Shown piece after piece: positions 24,590-32,805 of a stretch of 43,348 nucleotides of DNA; the stretch's first letter is position 1, and every line of letters starts with the position of its first letter. The position numbers and the translations under genes are program-made. Source of the stretch: Chloroflexota bacterium (GTDB lineage: Bacteria > Chloroflexota > Dehalococcoidia > E44-bin15); contig JAUVVB010000015.1 in the NCBI GenBank assembly GCA_030604825.1, forward strand, positions 1 through 43,348, written 5' to 3'. The notes below the pieces were generated by a model. It was not told where the DNA came from and did not search any database. It saw only the letters and a program-made list of their open reading frames with translations.

Positions 24590-25629
24590 TGGGCATTATA
24601 AGCGGCTACATTGGTAGGGTTTATAAGCAGTTTACAGGGGAGATACTGGTCCTTCCCAGCAGAACGGTAGCTTTGCTTTTCTGCTTGACCCTATTTCTGC
24701 TACCTCTGATAACGGCCGATCCGTACATCCTTCGCATCTTGATCCTGGCAAGCATATTTGCCATCTTCGCTGCTAGCTGGGATCTATTATCTGGCTTTAC
24801 TGGCCAAATGAATTTTGGTCATGCCCTCTTCTTCGGGGTTGCTGCCTACACATCTGCCCTTTTAAATCTACACATCGGTTTACCTCACTGGCTGACTATA
24901 CCTCTTGGGGCGCTTGCTGCGGTACTGGCTGGACTTGTTATCGGTGTGCCCTGCCTGAGGTTGAGGGGCCCCTATCTGGCCCTTGCCACCCTGGCCTTTC
25001 CCTTAATCCTGACTGGGATTATCTTCGCTATTCCCGGTATCACCGGTGGTGAGTTGGGCGTCTCCGGCATAGACCGCCTTTCTGGCTCGCGAGTGATCGA
25101 ATACTATATCGTGGTCACCCTTATGATCAGCCTCGGATTTGTTATGTGGAAGATCACCGATTCCAAGACTGGCCTCCTTTTTCACGCCATACGGGAAGAT
25201 GAGGTCGCGGCCAGGGCATCGGGAATAAATACAACCAGATATAAATTGTTGGCCTTTTGTCTGAGCGGACTTTTTGCCGGGATCGCCGGGGGCCTCTATG
25301 TCCATTTTATGCGGATCGCCGGTCCATCAACGTTGGCACTCATGCTATCGTTTCAGGCCATCATATGGGCGATTTTTGGAGGAATCGCCACCATCTATGG
25401 GGCAATAGCCGGGGTCTTCATCCTCGTCCCGCTTATGGAATTCCTGCGTGTTATGCCCGAGATACGAATGTTGCTCTTTGCCATCATAGTAATGCTTGTC
25501 TTGCTGTTTATGCCTGAGGGACTCACCACCTGGGTGCGGGACAAGATCGAAAAGGAATGCCCCAGATGCAAGTTGCGAAACCTAGCCACCCGTAAGTCAT
25601 GCCGGGTATGTAGGGCGGATTTAGGTTAG
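24586..25629 (+). CDS. livM: ABC transporter permease LivM with a C-terminal zinc-ribbon extension
   Basis: A 347-residue permease with about ten helices: ILASIFAIFAASWDLLSGFT, GQMNFGHALFFGVAAYTSAL, RGPYLALATLAFPLI, HAIREDEVAARASGIN (coupling loop) and IFGGIATIYGAIAG. After the last helix the protein carries an extra 28 residues with CPRC (Cys325, Cys328) and CRVC (Cys339, Cys342), a four-cysteine zinc ribbon on the cytoplasmic side. LivM proteins normally end soon after the MPEGL segment, so this tail is unusual. The gene overlaps livH by an ATGA and converges on livF. Confidence 0.93.
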   Translation: MMGIISGYIGRVYKQFTGEILVLPSRTVALLFCLTLFLLPLITADPYILRILILASIFAIFAASWDLLSGFTGQMNFGHALFFGVAAYTSALLNLHIGLPHWLTIPLGALAAVLAGLVIGVPCLRLRGPYLALATLAFPLILTGIIFAIPGITGGELGVSGIDRLSGSRVIEYYIVVTLMISLGFVMWKITDSKTGLLFHAIREDEVAARASGINTTRYKLLAFCLSGLFAGIAGGLYVHFMRIAGPSTLALMLSFQAIIWAIFGGIATIYGAIAGVFILVPLMEFLRVMPEIRMLLFAIIVMLVLLFMPEGLTTWVRDKIEKECPRCKLRNLATRKSCRVCRADLG

Positions 25630-25640
25630 GAATTGTAAAG

Positions 25641-26390
25641 CTATAAGCCTAAGTATGTCTTTCTGATGGTCTCGTCTTTGAGCAATTCCTCGCTTGTTCC
25701 TTCGGCGATCACCCTTCCGTGAGAAAGAACGTAGTTTCTGCTGGCCAATTTAAATGCCATGCTGACGTCCTGCTCAACCAGGAGCATGGCAATCCCCGAA
25801 CTTCTGATCTCCTTTATGCGCTCAAACAATTCCTGTTTCAGCTTGGCAGCGAGCCCGGTTGAAGGCTCATCGATACACAGGAGCCTGGGCTGGAGCATCA
25901 ACGCCCTTCCAATGGCGAGCATCTGTTGCTCCCCGCCGGATAGCTTTCCAGATATCTGATTTCCCCTATCTTTTAGCACCGGGAACAATTGATAAACCAT
26001 TTCTAACCTTCTCTGCAATTCTCTTCTATCGCTGCACAGGTAGCCGCCGGCCTTCAGATTTTCAGTAACTGTCATCTCTCGAAAGGGCCTTCTTCTCTCC
26101 GGGCAGTGAACCAAGCCCCTTCTTACAATTTCATGTGCTGCCAGCCTGTCGATCCTCTCCCCGGCAAAGTGCACAGTGCCTTCAATGGTTATGTCTCCAG
26201 CCCGCGCCCCCCTCATCGTACTCTTTTCCCATCTCACCAGTCCGGTTATGGCTCGAAGCAGCGTTGTCTTTCCAGCGCCATTTGGACCTACCAGACTGAC
26301 CAGTTCCCCCTGGTCAACGCCCAAATTCAAGTCATTTAATATCATGGCAGTATCATAACAAACCTTTAGATTTTTCACCTCGAGAAGCAA
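25641..26390 (-). CDS. livF: ABC transporter ATP-binding protein LivF
   Basis: A 249-residue ATPase: Walker A GPNGAGKTTLL (about 36-46), signature SGGEQQMLAIGRAL, Walker B RLLCIDEPSTGLA, and the switch His region LLVEQDVSMA. A short insert (RWEKSTMRGARAGD) lies after the first helix. It energises LivHM transport together with LivG. It follows livG by one base on the minus strand, and the pair is convergent with livH-livM. Confidence 0.94.
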   Translation of the reverse strand: MLLEVKNLKVCYDTAMILNDLNLGVDQGELVSLVGPNGAGKTTLLRAITGLVRWEKSTMRGARAGDITIEGTVHFAGERIDRLAAHEIVRRGLVHCPERRRPFREMTVTENLKAGGYLCSDRRELQRRLEMVYQLFPVLKDRGNQISGKLSGGEQQMLAIGRALMLQPRLLCIDEPSTGLAAKLKQELFERIKEIRSSGIAMLLVEQDVSMAFKLASRNYVLSHGRVIAEGTSEELLKDETIRKTYLGL

Positions 26391-26391
26391 C

Positions 26392-27159
26392 TCAGATAAC
26401 CCCCTTGCCTATGTAAGCCTCGATCACCTTTTCGTCCCTGACTATCTCCTCTGGGGTGCCATCGGCAATCAACTCGCCGAAATGGAGCACGATCACCCGG
26501 TCAACTATTTTCATGAGTTCTGCCAACTTGTGTTCAATAATAATCATAGTCGGCCCTTCACTGTGCAATCTGCCAAATCTGCCCCCTTTGTGCAACCTCC
26601 TAATCGATTTTGCCAGCAACTCAGTCTCAGCAGGATTCAGTCCACTAAATGGCTCATCCAACAGGAGTAATTCAGGGTCGGTGGAGATAGCCCGGGCTAT
26701 ATCCAGGCGCTTTAGATCCCCGTGAGACAGGGAGGAAGCCGGCTCAAGGGCGAGGTCGGAAATGCCAACAAACTCCAGCGCATCTTGCGCTTTGGCCTCG
26801 ATCGTTTTGACCCATTCCCCCCTCTTCAATGCCCTGGGGCAGAGGCAGGCTACCATGACATTGGCAATGATGGGTAAACGACGAAATGGCCTGGTAACCT
26901 GGAATGTCCCCACTATTCCCTGGTTAACGATAGCCCAAGGTTTGAATCTGGTGATATCCTTGCCTTTAAATCTTACCCTGCCGGAATCAGGCTTCAATAT
27001 ACCGGTTATAAGGCGCAGCAGCGTGGTCTTTCCTGCTCCATTTGGACCTATCAAGCCAATAACCTCATCCCTGTGGATTTGGAAGCTGACGCTGTTAACT
27101 GCCGTCAGACCGCCGAAGCGCTTGGTCAGGTTCTCAACCTCAAAAAGGGGGTAGCTCAC
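26392..27159 (-). CDS. livG: ABC transporter ATP-binding protein LivG
   Basis: A 255-residue ATPase: Walker A GPNGAGKTTLLRLI, the LivG-type QVTRPFRRLPIIANVMVA segment, signature LSHGDLKRLDIARA, Walker B LLLLDEPFSGLNPAE, and IIIEHKLAELMKIVDRV. An insert (KGGRFGRLHSEG) precedes the last of these. It lies one base after the acyl-CoA ligase gene, showing a ligase-livG-livF operon. Confidence 0.94.
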   Translation of the reverse strand: MSYPLFEVENLTKRFGGLTAVNSVSFQIHRDEVIGLIGPNGAGKTTLLRLITGILKPDSGRVRFKGKDITRFKPWAIVNQGIVGTFQVTRPFRRLPIIANVMVACLCPRALKRGEWVKTIEAKAQDALEFVGISDLALEPASSLSHGDLKRLDIARAISTDPELLLLDEPFSGLNPAETELLAKSIRRLHKGGRFGRLHSEGPTMIIIEHKLAELMKIVDRVIVLHFGELIADGTPEEIVRDEKVIEAYIGKGVI

Positions 27160-27160
27160 C

Positions 27161-28870
27161 TCATGCCTCCTCGTGCTCTTCCCTCAGTTCCCTGCGGGAT
27201 ACCTTTCCCACGTCTGTCTTCGGGAGTTCCCCCCTGAATTCCAAGATCTTTGGAACCTTGTAATGGGCTAGATTTTCCGCACAGTATTTGACTAGTTCCT
27301 CTTCGGATATTTTCCCTCTCGCCTCAGCTTGGAGAACCACAAGCGCCTTGATGATCTGTCCTACATCGGGATCGGGAATGCCGAGAACCCCTGCAGTCTT
27401 GACCTGTGGGTGCTGGGTTAAAACCTCTTCTCTCTCCCGGGCAAACACCGAATAGCCCTTATACTTGATCAGATCCTTTTTCCTGTCGAAAAAGAAGAAG
27501 TAACCTTCCTCGTCCATGCTAACCAAGTCCCCTGTTCTGAGCCATATCTTGCCATCCAGCTCGATCAAGGTTTCCCTTGTATCTTCTGGCCTTTTCCAGT
27601 AGCCCTGCATCACATTCAACCCCTGCAATAGTAGTTCGCCAATCTCCCCAGGGGGAACAAACTCACTTGTTTCAGGATGTACTACTGCCGCCATCATGCC
27701 GGGTAGCGGAACACCGAATGAACCAACCTTTGACCTCCCCATAGGGTTAGCGTGAGATACAGCGCTACACTCAGTCAAGCCGTAGCCTTCCAGGATCTTG
27801 GCCCCTGTCCTTCTCTCCCAATCGGCGGCGGTTGACTCATGAAGGGTATCTGCGCCACAGGTGATGATCTTGAGCCGCTTCCAATTCACCCTTGTGGTCT
27901 TAGCGTAGTCCTTGAGATATTGGTACGCGGTCGGCACGCTGAAGAACACCGTTGCTCTGTACCTTTCGATGGCTGATAGAATATCATCGAGGTCAGGCGT
28001 GGTAAACAGAATCAGGGTTGATCCCTGAATCAACCCACTGATCATAACCACTACTTGGCCATAAATGTGGTAGAACGGCAGGAATGCCGGAATAACTTCT
28101 CTACCTTCCTCAAGTATGGGCCAAAAGGCCTGGGTCTGCATCTGACAGGCGAGCAGATTATGGTGGGTTAGCAATGCACCTTTGGGCATGCCTGTGGTTC
28201 CTCCGGTGTAGGGGAGTACAGCTATGTCTTCCTTGGCATTGATTTCGATTTTCGGGGGATTTGGCGGGTATTCTTTGATTAGCTTTTGGAACTGGTGGAA
28301 GCCAGGTCTTTGAAGCAGTTGGGAGCTGGGGACTTCCATCTTTCCATACACCCTTCCCAGGACGCTTTTCCCTGCGAGTTTCTTGGAAAGAGGCAAATAA
28401 TCCCCGATACTGGTCAGAATGACATTCTTGAGCTCCATCCCTGTTCTTTCAACGTTATCGTAAAGCAAATCCTGGCACACAATGGACTTGGCTTCACTGT
28501 CTTCAAGCTGATGCTTTACCTCAATGCTAGTGTAAACAGGACTGATCGGCGTCAGCGTGGCTCCAACTTTGAGCGCACCGAAATAGGCAATGATGAATTG
28601 AGGACTGTTTAGCAGGTAGAGGGCAATTTTATCCCCCTTCTCGATCCCTAACTCATATAGGGCTGTTGCGAATCTATCGACATCCTCCCTTAACTTCTTG
28701 AAGCTTATGTTGTTACCATAGAATATTACCGCAGTCTTGTCTGAGTATTTACCGGTTACCTCATCAAATACATCGGGCAAAGACCGCTCCGGAATTTCAA
28801 CGCTTGCAGGAACCCCTTCAGCATAGAATTTTAGCCACGGTCTTTCATTGTACTTAGCCTTAGCCTCCAT
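27161..28870 (-). CDS. AMP-forming acyl-CoA synthetase (fatty/aryl-acid CoA ligase)
   Basis: A 569-residue ANL-family enzyme that activates a carboxylic acid with ATP and transfers it to CoA. Motifs in order: PYTGGTTGMPKGALLTHHN (P-loop), GYGLTECSAVSHANPMG (A5), WLRTGDLVSMDEEGYFFFFD (A7), RKKDLIKYKGYSV (A8 hinge) and the C-terminal KTDVGKVSRREL with the catalytic Lys. Length is typical for long-chain or aryl acid ligases. It is the first gene of the island's minus-strand operon behind its own promoter, so it probably traps the acid imported by LivKHMGF as a CoA ester. Confidence 0.94.
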   Translation of the reverse strand: MEAKAKYNERPWLKFYAEGVPASVEIPERSLPDVFDEVTGKYSDKTAVIFYGNNISFKKLREDVDRFATALYELGIEKGDKIALYLLNSPQFIIAYFGALKVGATLTPISPVYTSIEVKHQLEDSEAKSIVCQDLLYDNVERTGMELKNVILTSIGDYLPLSKKLAGKSVLGRVYGKMEVPSSQLLQRPGFHQFQKLIKEYPPNPPKIEINAKEDIAVLPYTGGTTGMPKGALLTHHNLLACQMQTQAFWPILEEGREVIPAFLPFYHIYGQVVVMISGLIQGSTLILFTTPDLDDILSAIERYRATVFFSVPTAYQYLKDYAKTTRVNWKRLKIITCGADTLHESTAADWERRTGAKILEGYGLTECSAVSHANPMGRSKVGSFGVPLPGMMAAVVHPETSEFVPPGEIGELLLQGLNVMQGYWKRPEDTRETLIELDGKIWLRTGDLVSMDEEGYFFFFDRKKDLIKYKGYSVFAREREEVLTQHPQVKTAGVLGIPDPDVGQIIKALVVLQAEARGKISEEELVKYCAENLAHYKVPKILEFRGELPKTDVGKVSRRELREEHEEA

Positions 28871-28904
28871 ATGCCTCCCTTCCAGTTTACTTTCAGCCGA
28901 CCAA

Positions 28905-28934
28905 ACAATACTGCAGCAGAAGAAGTCCTGTCAA
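28905..28934 (-). promoter_or_regulatory. Promoter of the ligase-livG-livF operon
   Basis: On the minus strand TTGACA (28934-28929), an 18-base spacer and TATTGT (28910-28905). The predicted start is about 28 bases before the ATG, which has a GGGAGG 5 bases upstream. Confidence 0.7.
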
Positions 28935-28999
28935 GGGTAACTCCTTGGCAGCGGGCAAGAGGGATGACAAGCCCGCTGGTATCTTCTGGCGGCTTCGAA

Positions 29000-29039
29000 T
29001 TTCAAGACCGCCACCATAAGCCGCTCGGTCACCCCTCCC
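29000..29039. repeat. attR: second 40-bp copy of the tRNA-Ser 5' half
   Basis: Identical to 21112-21151. Only tRNA bases 1-39 are present; the minus-strand continuation (ATTCGAAGCC) does not restore a tRNA. It lies 10 bases from the end of the flanking CoA-transferase gene. Confidence 0.9.
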
Positions 29040-29049
29040 CGCCCCCATA

Positions 29050-30264
29050 TTAGCATATAACTCCCTCTTCCTCCAGGCGCGAGAGTTCGCCAGGGCTCAG
29101 GCCCAACAGTTCGCCGAGAACATATTGATTATGCTGGCCCAGCAGGGGAGCATGCTCGTAGTTAAGGGGTGGATTCGAGCTCAGCCTTGCCGGAAGGCCA
29201 ACCATGAGGCGTCTTCCCACCTCGGGGTGGTCTATCTCCACGAAGAGGCCTCGCCGTTTAAGGTGGGGGTCATCTACCAGCTCGGCAGCGCTCAGCGAGG
29301 GGCCTGCTGCCACACCGGCCCGTTGCAGCATCCCCATCACCTCATAATGGGAGTGATTTCTGGTCCATCCCTCGATAAACCTGTCGAGCTCCTGTTGATG
29401 GTGCCATCTCGATAGGGCGTTGGCGAACCTCTCCTCGCGGCACCAAGGGGGATCTCCCATGGCATGGCACAGGGCCTGCCATTCCTGGTCGCTGGAGACG
29501 GCGATGGCCACCCATTTGTCCTCCCCCTGGCAACGATAGACCCCGTGAGGGGCCATGAAATCATCGCGGTTTGCCACTCTCCCCCGCACCCTCCCGTTGA
29601 GGGTATAGTCCATGACCGCCTCGGGAATCTGGGTGAGCACTGTCTCGCACATGGAAACATCTATGAACTGGCCCTCCCCGGTTTTTTGGCGGTGATGGAG
29701 GGCGGCGAGGACGGCAAAGGCGCTATATATGGCAGACATGGGGTCGGGCCAAGCTCCGCCAACCCGCTTAGGCTCACTCTGGGGAAAGCCCGTCATATAG
29801 GACAGGCCGGTAGCAGCCAGCCCGGTAGGGCCCCAGCCGAAGTATTCCTTTCTCGGCCCCGTCCTTCCCAGGATGGAGATGGAGAGCACGATGATATCCG
29901 GTTTGAGCTTCCTCAGCGAAGGGTAGCCCAGTCCCAGGCGCTCCATAACCCCAAAGGCGAAGTTCTCCACCACCACATCGCTGATCTTGATAAGCTCTTC
30001 GATGATGGCTATCGCCGCCGGCCGAGCCAGGTTCAGGGTGCAGCCCTTCTTGCCATAGTTATAGGCATTGAAGGGGGGCTCTCTATTCAGCCCCGGCTTT
30101 CCATCGGCACCTACTTCGAACCGCCTCAACAGGCCCGGTCTTAGGCTGCTTTCTATCCGGATAACCTCAGCCCCCAGCACGCCCATCCACTGGGTGGCAA
30201 AGGGACCCGCTATAGCCCAGCTTAGATCCAAGACCCTCGTTCCATCTAAAGGGAGCTTCTGCAT
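29050..30264 (-). CDS. CaiB/BaiF (family III) CoA-transferase, subtype 2, copy 1
   Basis: A 404-residue family III CoA-transferase that moves CoA between acids through an aspartyl intermediate. The N-terminal RVLDLSWAIAGPFAT and LGAEVIRIES and the segment DVVVENFAFGVMERLGLGY are family marks. The catalytic Asp is at about 202 (GQFIDVSMCE). ATG 30264 is preferred over ATG 30270 because the AAGGAG abuts the first ATG and is correctly spaced only for the second. It lies 11 bases after the subtype-1 gene. It resembles the 38316 gene more than its own neighbour, so the pair looks like two subunits. Confidence 0.92.
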   Translation of the reverse strand: MQKLPLDGTRVLDLSWAIAGPFATQWMGVLGAEVIRIESSLRPGLLRRFEVGADGKPGLNREPPFNAYNYGKKGCTLNLARPAAIAIIEELIKISDVVVENFAFGVMERLGLGYPSLRKLKPDIIVLSISILGRTGPRKEYFGWGPTGLAATGLSYMTGFPQSEPKRVGGAWPDPMSAIYSAFAVLAALHHRQKTGEGQFIDVSMCETVLTQIPEAVMDYTLNGRVRGRVANRDDFMAPHGVYRCQGEDKWVAIAVSSDQEWQALCHAMGDPPWCREERFANALSRWHHQQELDRFIEGWTRNHSHYEVMGMLQRAGVAAGPSLSAAELVDDPHLKRRGLFVEIDHPEVGRRLMVGLPARLSSNPPLNYEHAPLLGQHNQYVLGELLGLSPGELSRLEEEGVIC

Positions 30265-30275
30265 CGGCATCTCCT

Positions 30276-31502
30276 TTATATAACCCCAGCCTCCCTCATC
30301 TTAACCAGATCCTGCTTGGTATAGCCCAGGCGGTGGCAAAGGATCTCCTCGTTATGCCCTCCCAGGAGAGGGGCAGCGCTCCTCAACTGCCATGGTGTCC
30401 GGGAAGACTTGAACGGCGCCCCGGGGCACTTCACCTTGCCCGCCAATGGGTGGTCGATATCCACAAAGAAGCCTCGGTCCGCCATCTGATCGGAGCCGAC
30501 CACCTCCGCCACGTCAGCGACGCCGAAACAAGGGATATGCGCCTGCTGCATCATCTCGCTCAGCTCCTCTTTGGTGTACTGCGCCGTCCACTCCAGTATT
30601 TTGGGCTCAAGGATGGGTGCATGTGCAGAGCGGGATTGGCGGTTCTTGCACATATCGTCCTTGGCCCACTCAGGGTCTCCCATCAGCTTCATCAAGCTCC
30701 GCCAATGCAGGTCTTCAACGGCTATGGTGCAGACATATCCTCCCTTGCACTGTACGATGCCCATAAACGGCCTAAATATCTCTGGCCGTTCAGACTTCAT
30801 CCTGCCCATAGGGGGGGTTCCATGTGTAAGGACCGCCACCGTTATTCTGGTGAAGGAGGCGGCGGCTTCCAGCTCCGAGAGGTCTATGTGCTGCCCCAGC
30901 CCGCTGGCCTCACGGGCGCGGATGGCGAACAGGGTGAGCAGTGCCCCCATTATCCCCGCCAGAAAGCTGGCCTGATGCCCTGCTGCCTTCAGCGGCGGCT
31001 CCTTCTCCCAGTCATCGACGGCACTGGGCGTATCATAGCCCAACCCGCTCATATGGAAGGTGACGAGCTCTGTGGCCTTATAGTCGCGGTAAGGCCCCGT
31101 CTGCCCAAAGGGGGTGATGGAGGTCATGACCAGGTGAGGATTGACCTGTTTCAGGGTTTCATAATTCAGCCCCAGCCTTTTCATGACCTGTGGCGGATTG
31201 TTCTCCACCAGGATATCGGCCCCCTTCATCAGTTCCTTGAAGATCTTCATCCCCGTTGTGGTATGGAGGTCAAGGGTTATCCCCTTTTTGTTGGAGTTGA
31301 GGTATATGAAGAGGCCGCTCTTCTCGGGATGGGGGATATCTTGAGGGAAGGGGCCATATCTCCTTGCCGCGTCGCCAAGCCCGGGGTCTTCGATCTTGAT
31401 CACCTCAGCGCCCAGGTCGGCCATGAGCTTGGCGCAGTAGGGGCCAGAGATGAATTGGGCGTATTCCACTATCTTCAGGTCCGAGAGAGCTCCTTGGACC
31501 AT
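30276..31502 (-). CDS. CaiB/BaiF (family III) CoA-transferase, subtype 1, copy 1
   Basis: A 408-residue family III CoA-transferase: LKIVEYAQFISGPYCAKLMA, DLGAEVIKIEDPG, HPEKSGLFIYLNSNKKGIT, and catalytic Asp at about 207 (GQHIDLSELEA). The start is the ATG at 31502 preceded by AGGGAG at the right spacing; a GTG 30 bases upstream lacks one. It is close to the 37121 protein across the whole N-terminal region. It follows serS by 33 bases and precedes the subtype-2 gene. Confidence 0.92.
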   Translation of the reverse strand: MVQGALSDLKIVEYAQFISGPYCAKLMADLGAEVIKIEDPGLGDAARRYGPFPQDIPHPEKSGLFIYLNSNKKGITLDLHTTTGMKIFKELMKGADILVENNPPQVMKRLGLNYETLKQVNPHLVMTSITPFGQTGPYRDYKATELVTFHMSGLGYDTPSAVDDWEKEPPLKAAGHQASFLAGIMGALLTLFAIRAREASGLGQHIDLSELEAAASFTRITVAVLTHGTPPMGRMKSERPEIFRPFMGIVQCKGGYVCTIAVEDLHWRSLMKLMGDPEWAKDDMCKNRQSRSAHAPILEPKILEWTAQYTKEELSEMMQQAHIPCFGVADVAEVVGSDQMADRGFFVDIDHPLAGKVKCPGAPFKSSRTPWQLRSAAPLLGGHNEEILCHRLGYTKQDLVKMREAGVI

Positions 31503-31535
31503 GTCTGACTCCCTAGGCACGATAGTATACACCAG

Positions 31536-32795
31536 TTATGTGATAACCTCAAACCCGGTATAGGGCTGAAGCGCCGGGGGAACCACCACGCTGCCATCCC
31601 TTTGCTGATAGTTCTCCAGGATGGAGATGACCACGCGGGGCAGGGCAAGCCCTGAGCCATTAAGGGTATGGACGAACTGGGGCCTTGCCCCGGGCTGAGG
31701 TCGAAGGCGAATATTAGCCCGGCGAGCCTGAAAATCGCTGCAGTTGGAGCAGGAGCTTACCTCCAGCCACTCCTCACAGCCTGGGGCCCACATCTCGATG
31801 TCGTAGGATTTGGTGGAGGCAAAGCCCAGGTCGCCAGTGCATAGCTGGAGCACCCGATAGGGGATGTCCAGCCGGTGGCATACCTCCTCGGCGTCCCTCA
31901 CCATCCGCTCCAGCTCCTCATCCGAACTATCAGGCTGGACCAGTTTGTAAAGTTCCACCTTATCGAATTGGTGTCCGCGTTTGATCCCTCGGGTATCCTT
32001 TCCCGCCGACATCTTCTCCCGGCGAAAGCAGGCGGTATAGGCCACGTAGTATAGGGGGAGGGTGCCCGGGGGGAGGATTTCATCGCGGTGAAGGTTGGTA
32101 AGGGGAACCTCTGCGGTGGGCACAAACCAGAGGTCATCCTCGTCATCGTGATACAGGTTGTCGGCGAATTTGGGCAGATTGCCCGAGCCCACCATGCACT
32201 CCCGCTTCACCATAAAAGGGGGATAGATCTCCTTATAGCCATGCTCCCTTATGTGGAGGTCGAGCATGAAGGAGATGAGGGCTCGCTGAAGGTGGGCCCC
32301 CAGCCCGCAGAGCACATAGAAGCGAGTTCCCGAGACCTTCACCCCCCGAGCGAAGTCGATGATTGCCAATTTTTCGCCCAGCTCCCAATGAGGCAGCGGC
32401 TTGAAATCGAATTTTCGAGCTTCACCCCAGCTTCTGACCACCACATTGTCGCTCTCGTCCCTTCCCGGGGGGACGCTGGGGTGGGGGATATTGGGGACGC
32501 GGAGCAGCAGATCGTTAAGCTCCTCCTCGGTTGCCCGCAACTGCCCATCGAGGGCCTTGACTTGGTTTCCCATCTGCCTCATCTCAGTGATGAGCTCTGG
32601 GGGCTTCTCATCCATCCTTCCCAGCTCCCTGCTTACCTCGTTTCGCCTTGCCCTCAGTGCCTCCACCTCGGAGATGAGCTGGCGGCGCCTCTCATCGAGG
32701 GCCAGGATATCGTCGATGGGCTCGCTGAACTGGCGCTTCTCCAGCGCCTGGCGCACCAGGTCGGGGTTTTCGCGGATGAGCTGAAGGCTGAGCAT
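31536..32795 (-). CDS. serS: Seryl-tRNA synthetase
   Basis: A 419-residue class II synthetase that charges tRNA-Ser. The N-terminal long coiled-coil arm (residues about 25-105) binds the long variable arm of the tRNA. The catalytic part has TGSGNLPK-like VGSGNLPKFADNLY, FVPTAEVPLTNLHRDEI, CFRREKMSAGKDTRGIKRGHQF (motif 2) and LNGSGLALPRVVISILENYQ (motif 3). Length is normal. It lies between lysS and the CaiB genes on the minus strand; the tRNA-Ser at the island edge is one of its substrates. Confidence 0.97.
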   Translation of the reverse strand: MLSLQLIRENPDLVRQALEKRQFSEPIDDILALDERRRQLISEVEALRARRNEVSRELGRMDEKPPELITEMRQMGNQVKALDGQLRATEEELNDLLLRVPNIPHPSVPPGRDESDNVVVRSWGEARKFDFKPLPHWELGEKLAIIDFARGVKVSGTRFYVLCGLGAHLQRALISFMLDLHIREHGYKEIYPPFMVKRECMVGSGNLPKFADNLYHDDEDDLWFVPTAEVPLTNLHRDEILPPGTLPLYYVAYTACFRREKMSAGKDTRGIKRGHQFDKVELYKLVQPDSSDEELERMVRDAEEVCHRLDIPYRVLQLCTGDLGFASTKSYDIEMWAPGCEEWLEVSSCSNCSDFQARRANIRLRPQPGARPQFVHTLNGSGLALPRVVISILENYQQRDGSVVVPPALQPYTGFEVIT

Positions 32796-32805
32796 AGGAC
32801 TTCCC

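Larger units (their letters stand above)
21112..29039. mobile_element. 7.9-kb integrated genomic island at tRNA-Ser with a transporter-ligase cargo
   Basis: Bounded by perfect 40-bp repeats of tRNA-Ser sequence. A tyrosine integrase pseudogene lies next to the left end, and the base composition is more A+T-rich than the flanks. The cargo is livK, livH, livM (plus) and livF, livG, acyl-CoA ligase (minus), a complete uptake and activation set for an organic acid or amino acid. No relaxase, replication or phage genes are present, so it is a small, now probably immobile island. Confidence 0.85.

Noticed and set aside
29000-29039. Second tRNA-Ser gene
   Set aside because: Only bases 1-39 are present; the 3' half, variable arm and T-arm are absent, so it is an attachment-site copy.
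28871-29100. Capture of the old tRNA-Ser promoter by the island's ligase operon
   Set aside because: The -10-like bases beyond 29040 lack a good -35, and the ligase has its own TTGACA-N18-TATTGT promoter at 28905-28934.
30333-31508. 391-codon plus-strand frame
   Set aside because: Exact antisense of a clear CaiB/BaiF gene; no motif of its own.
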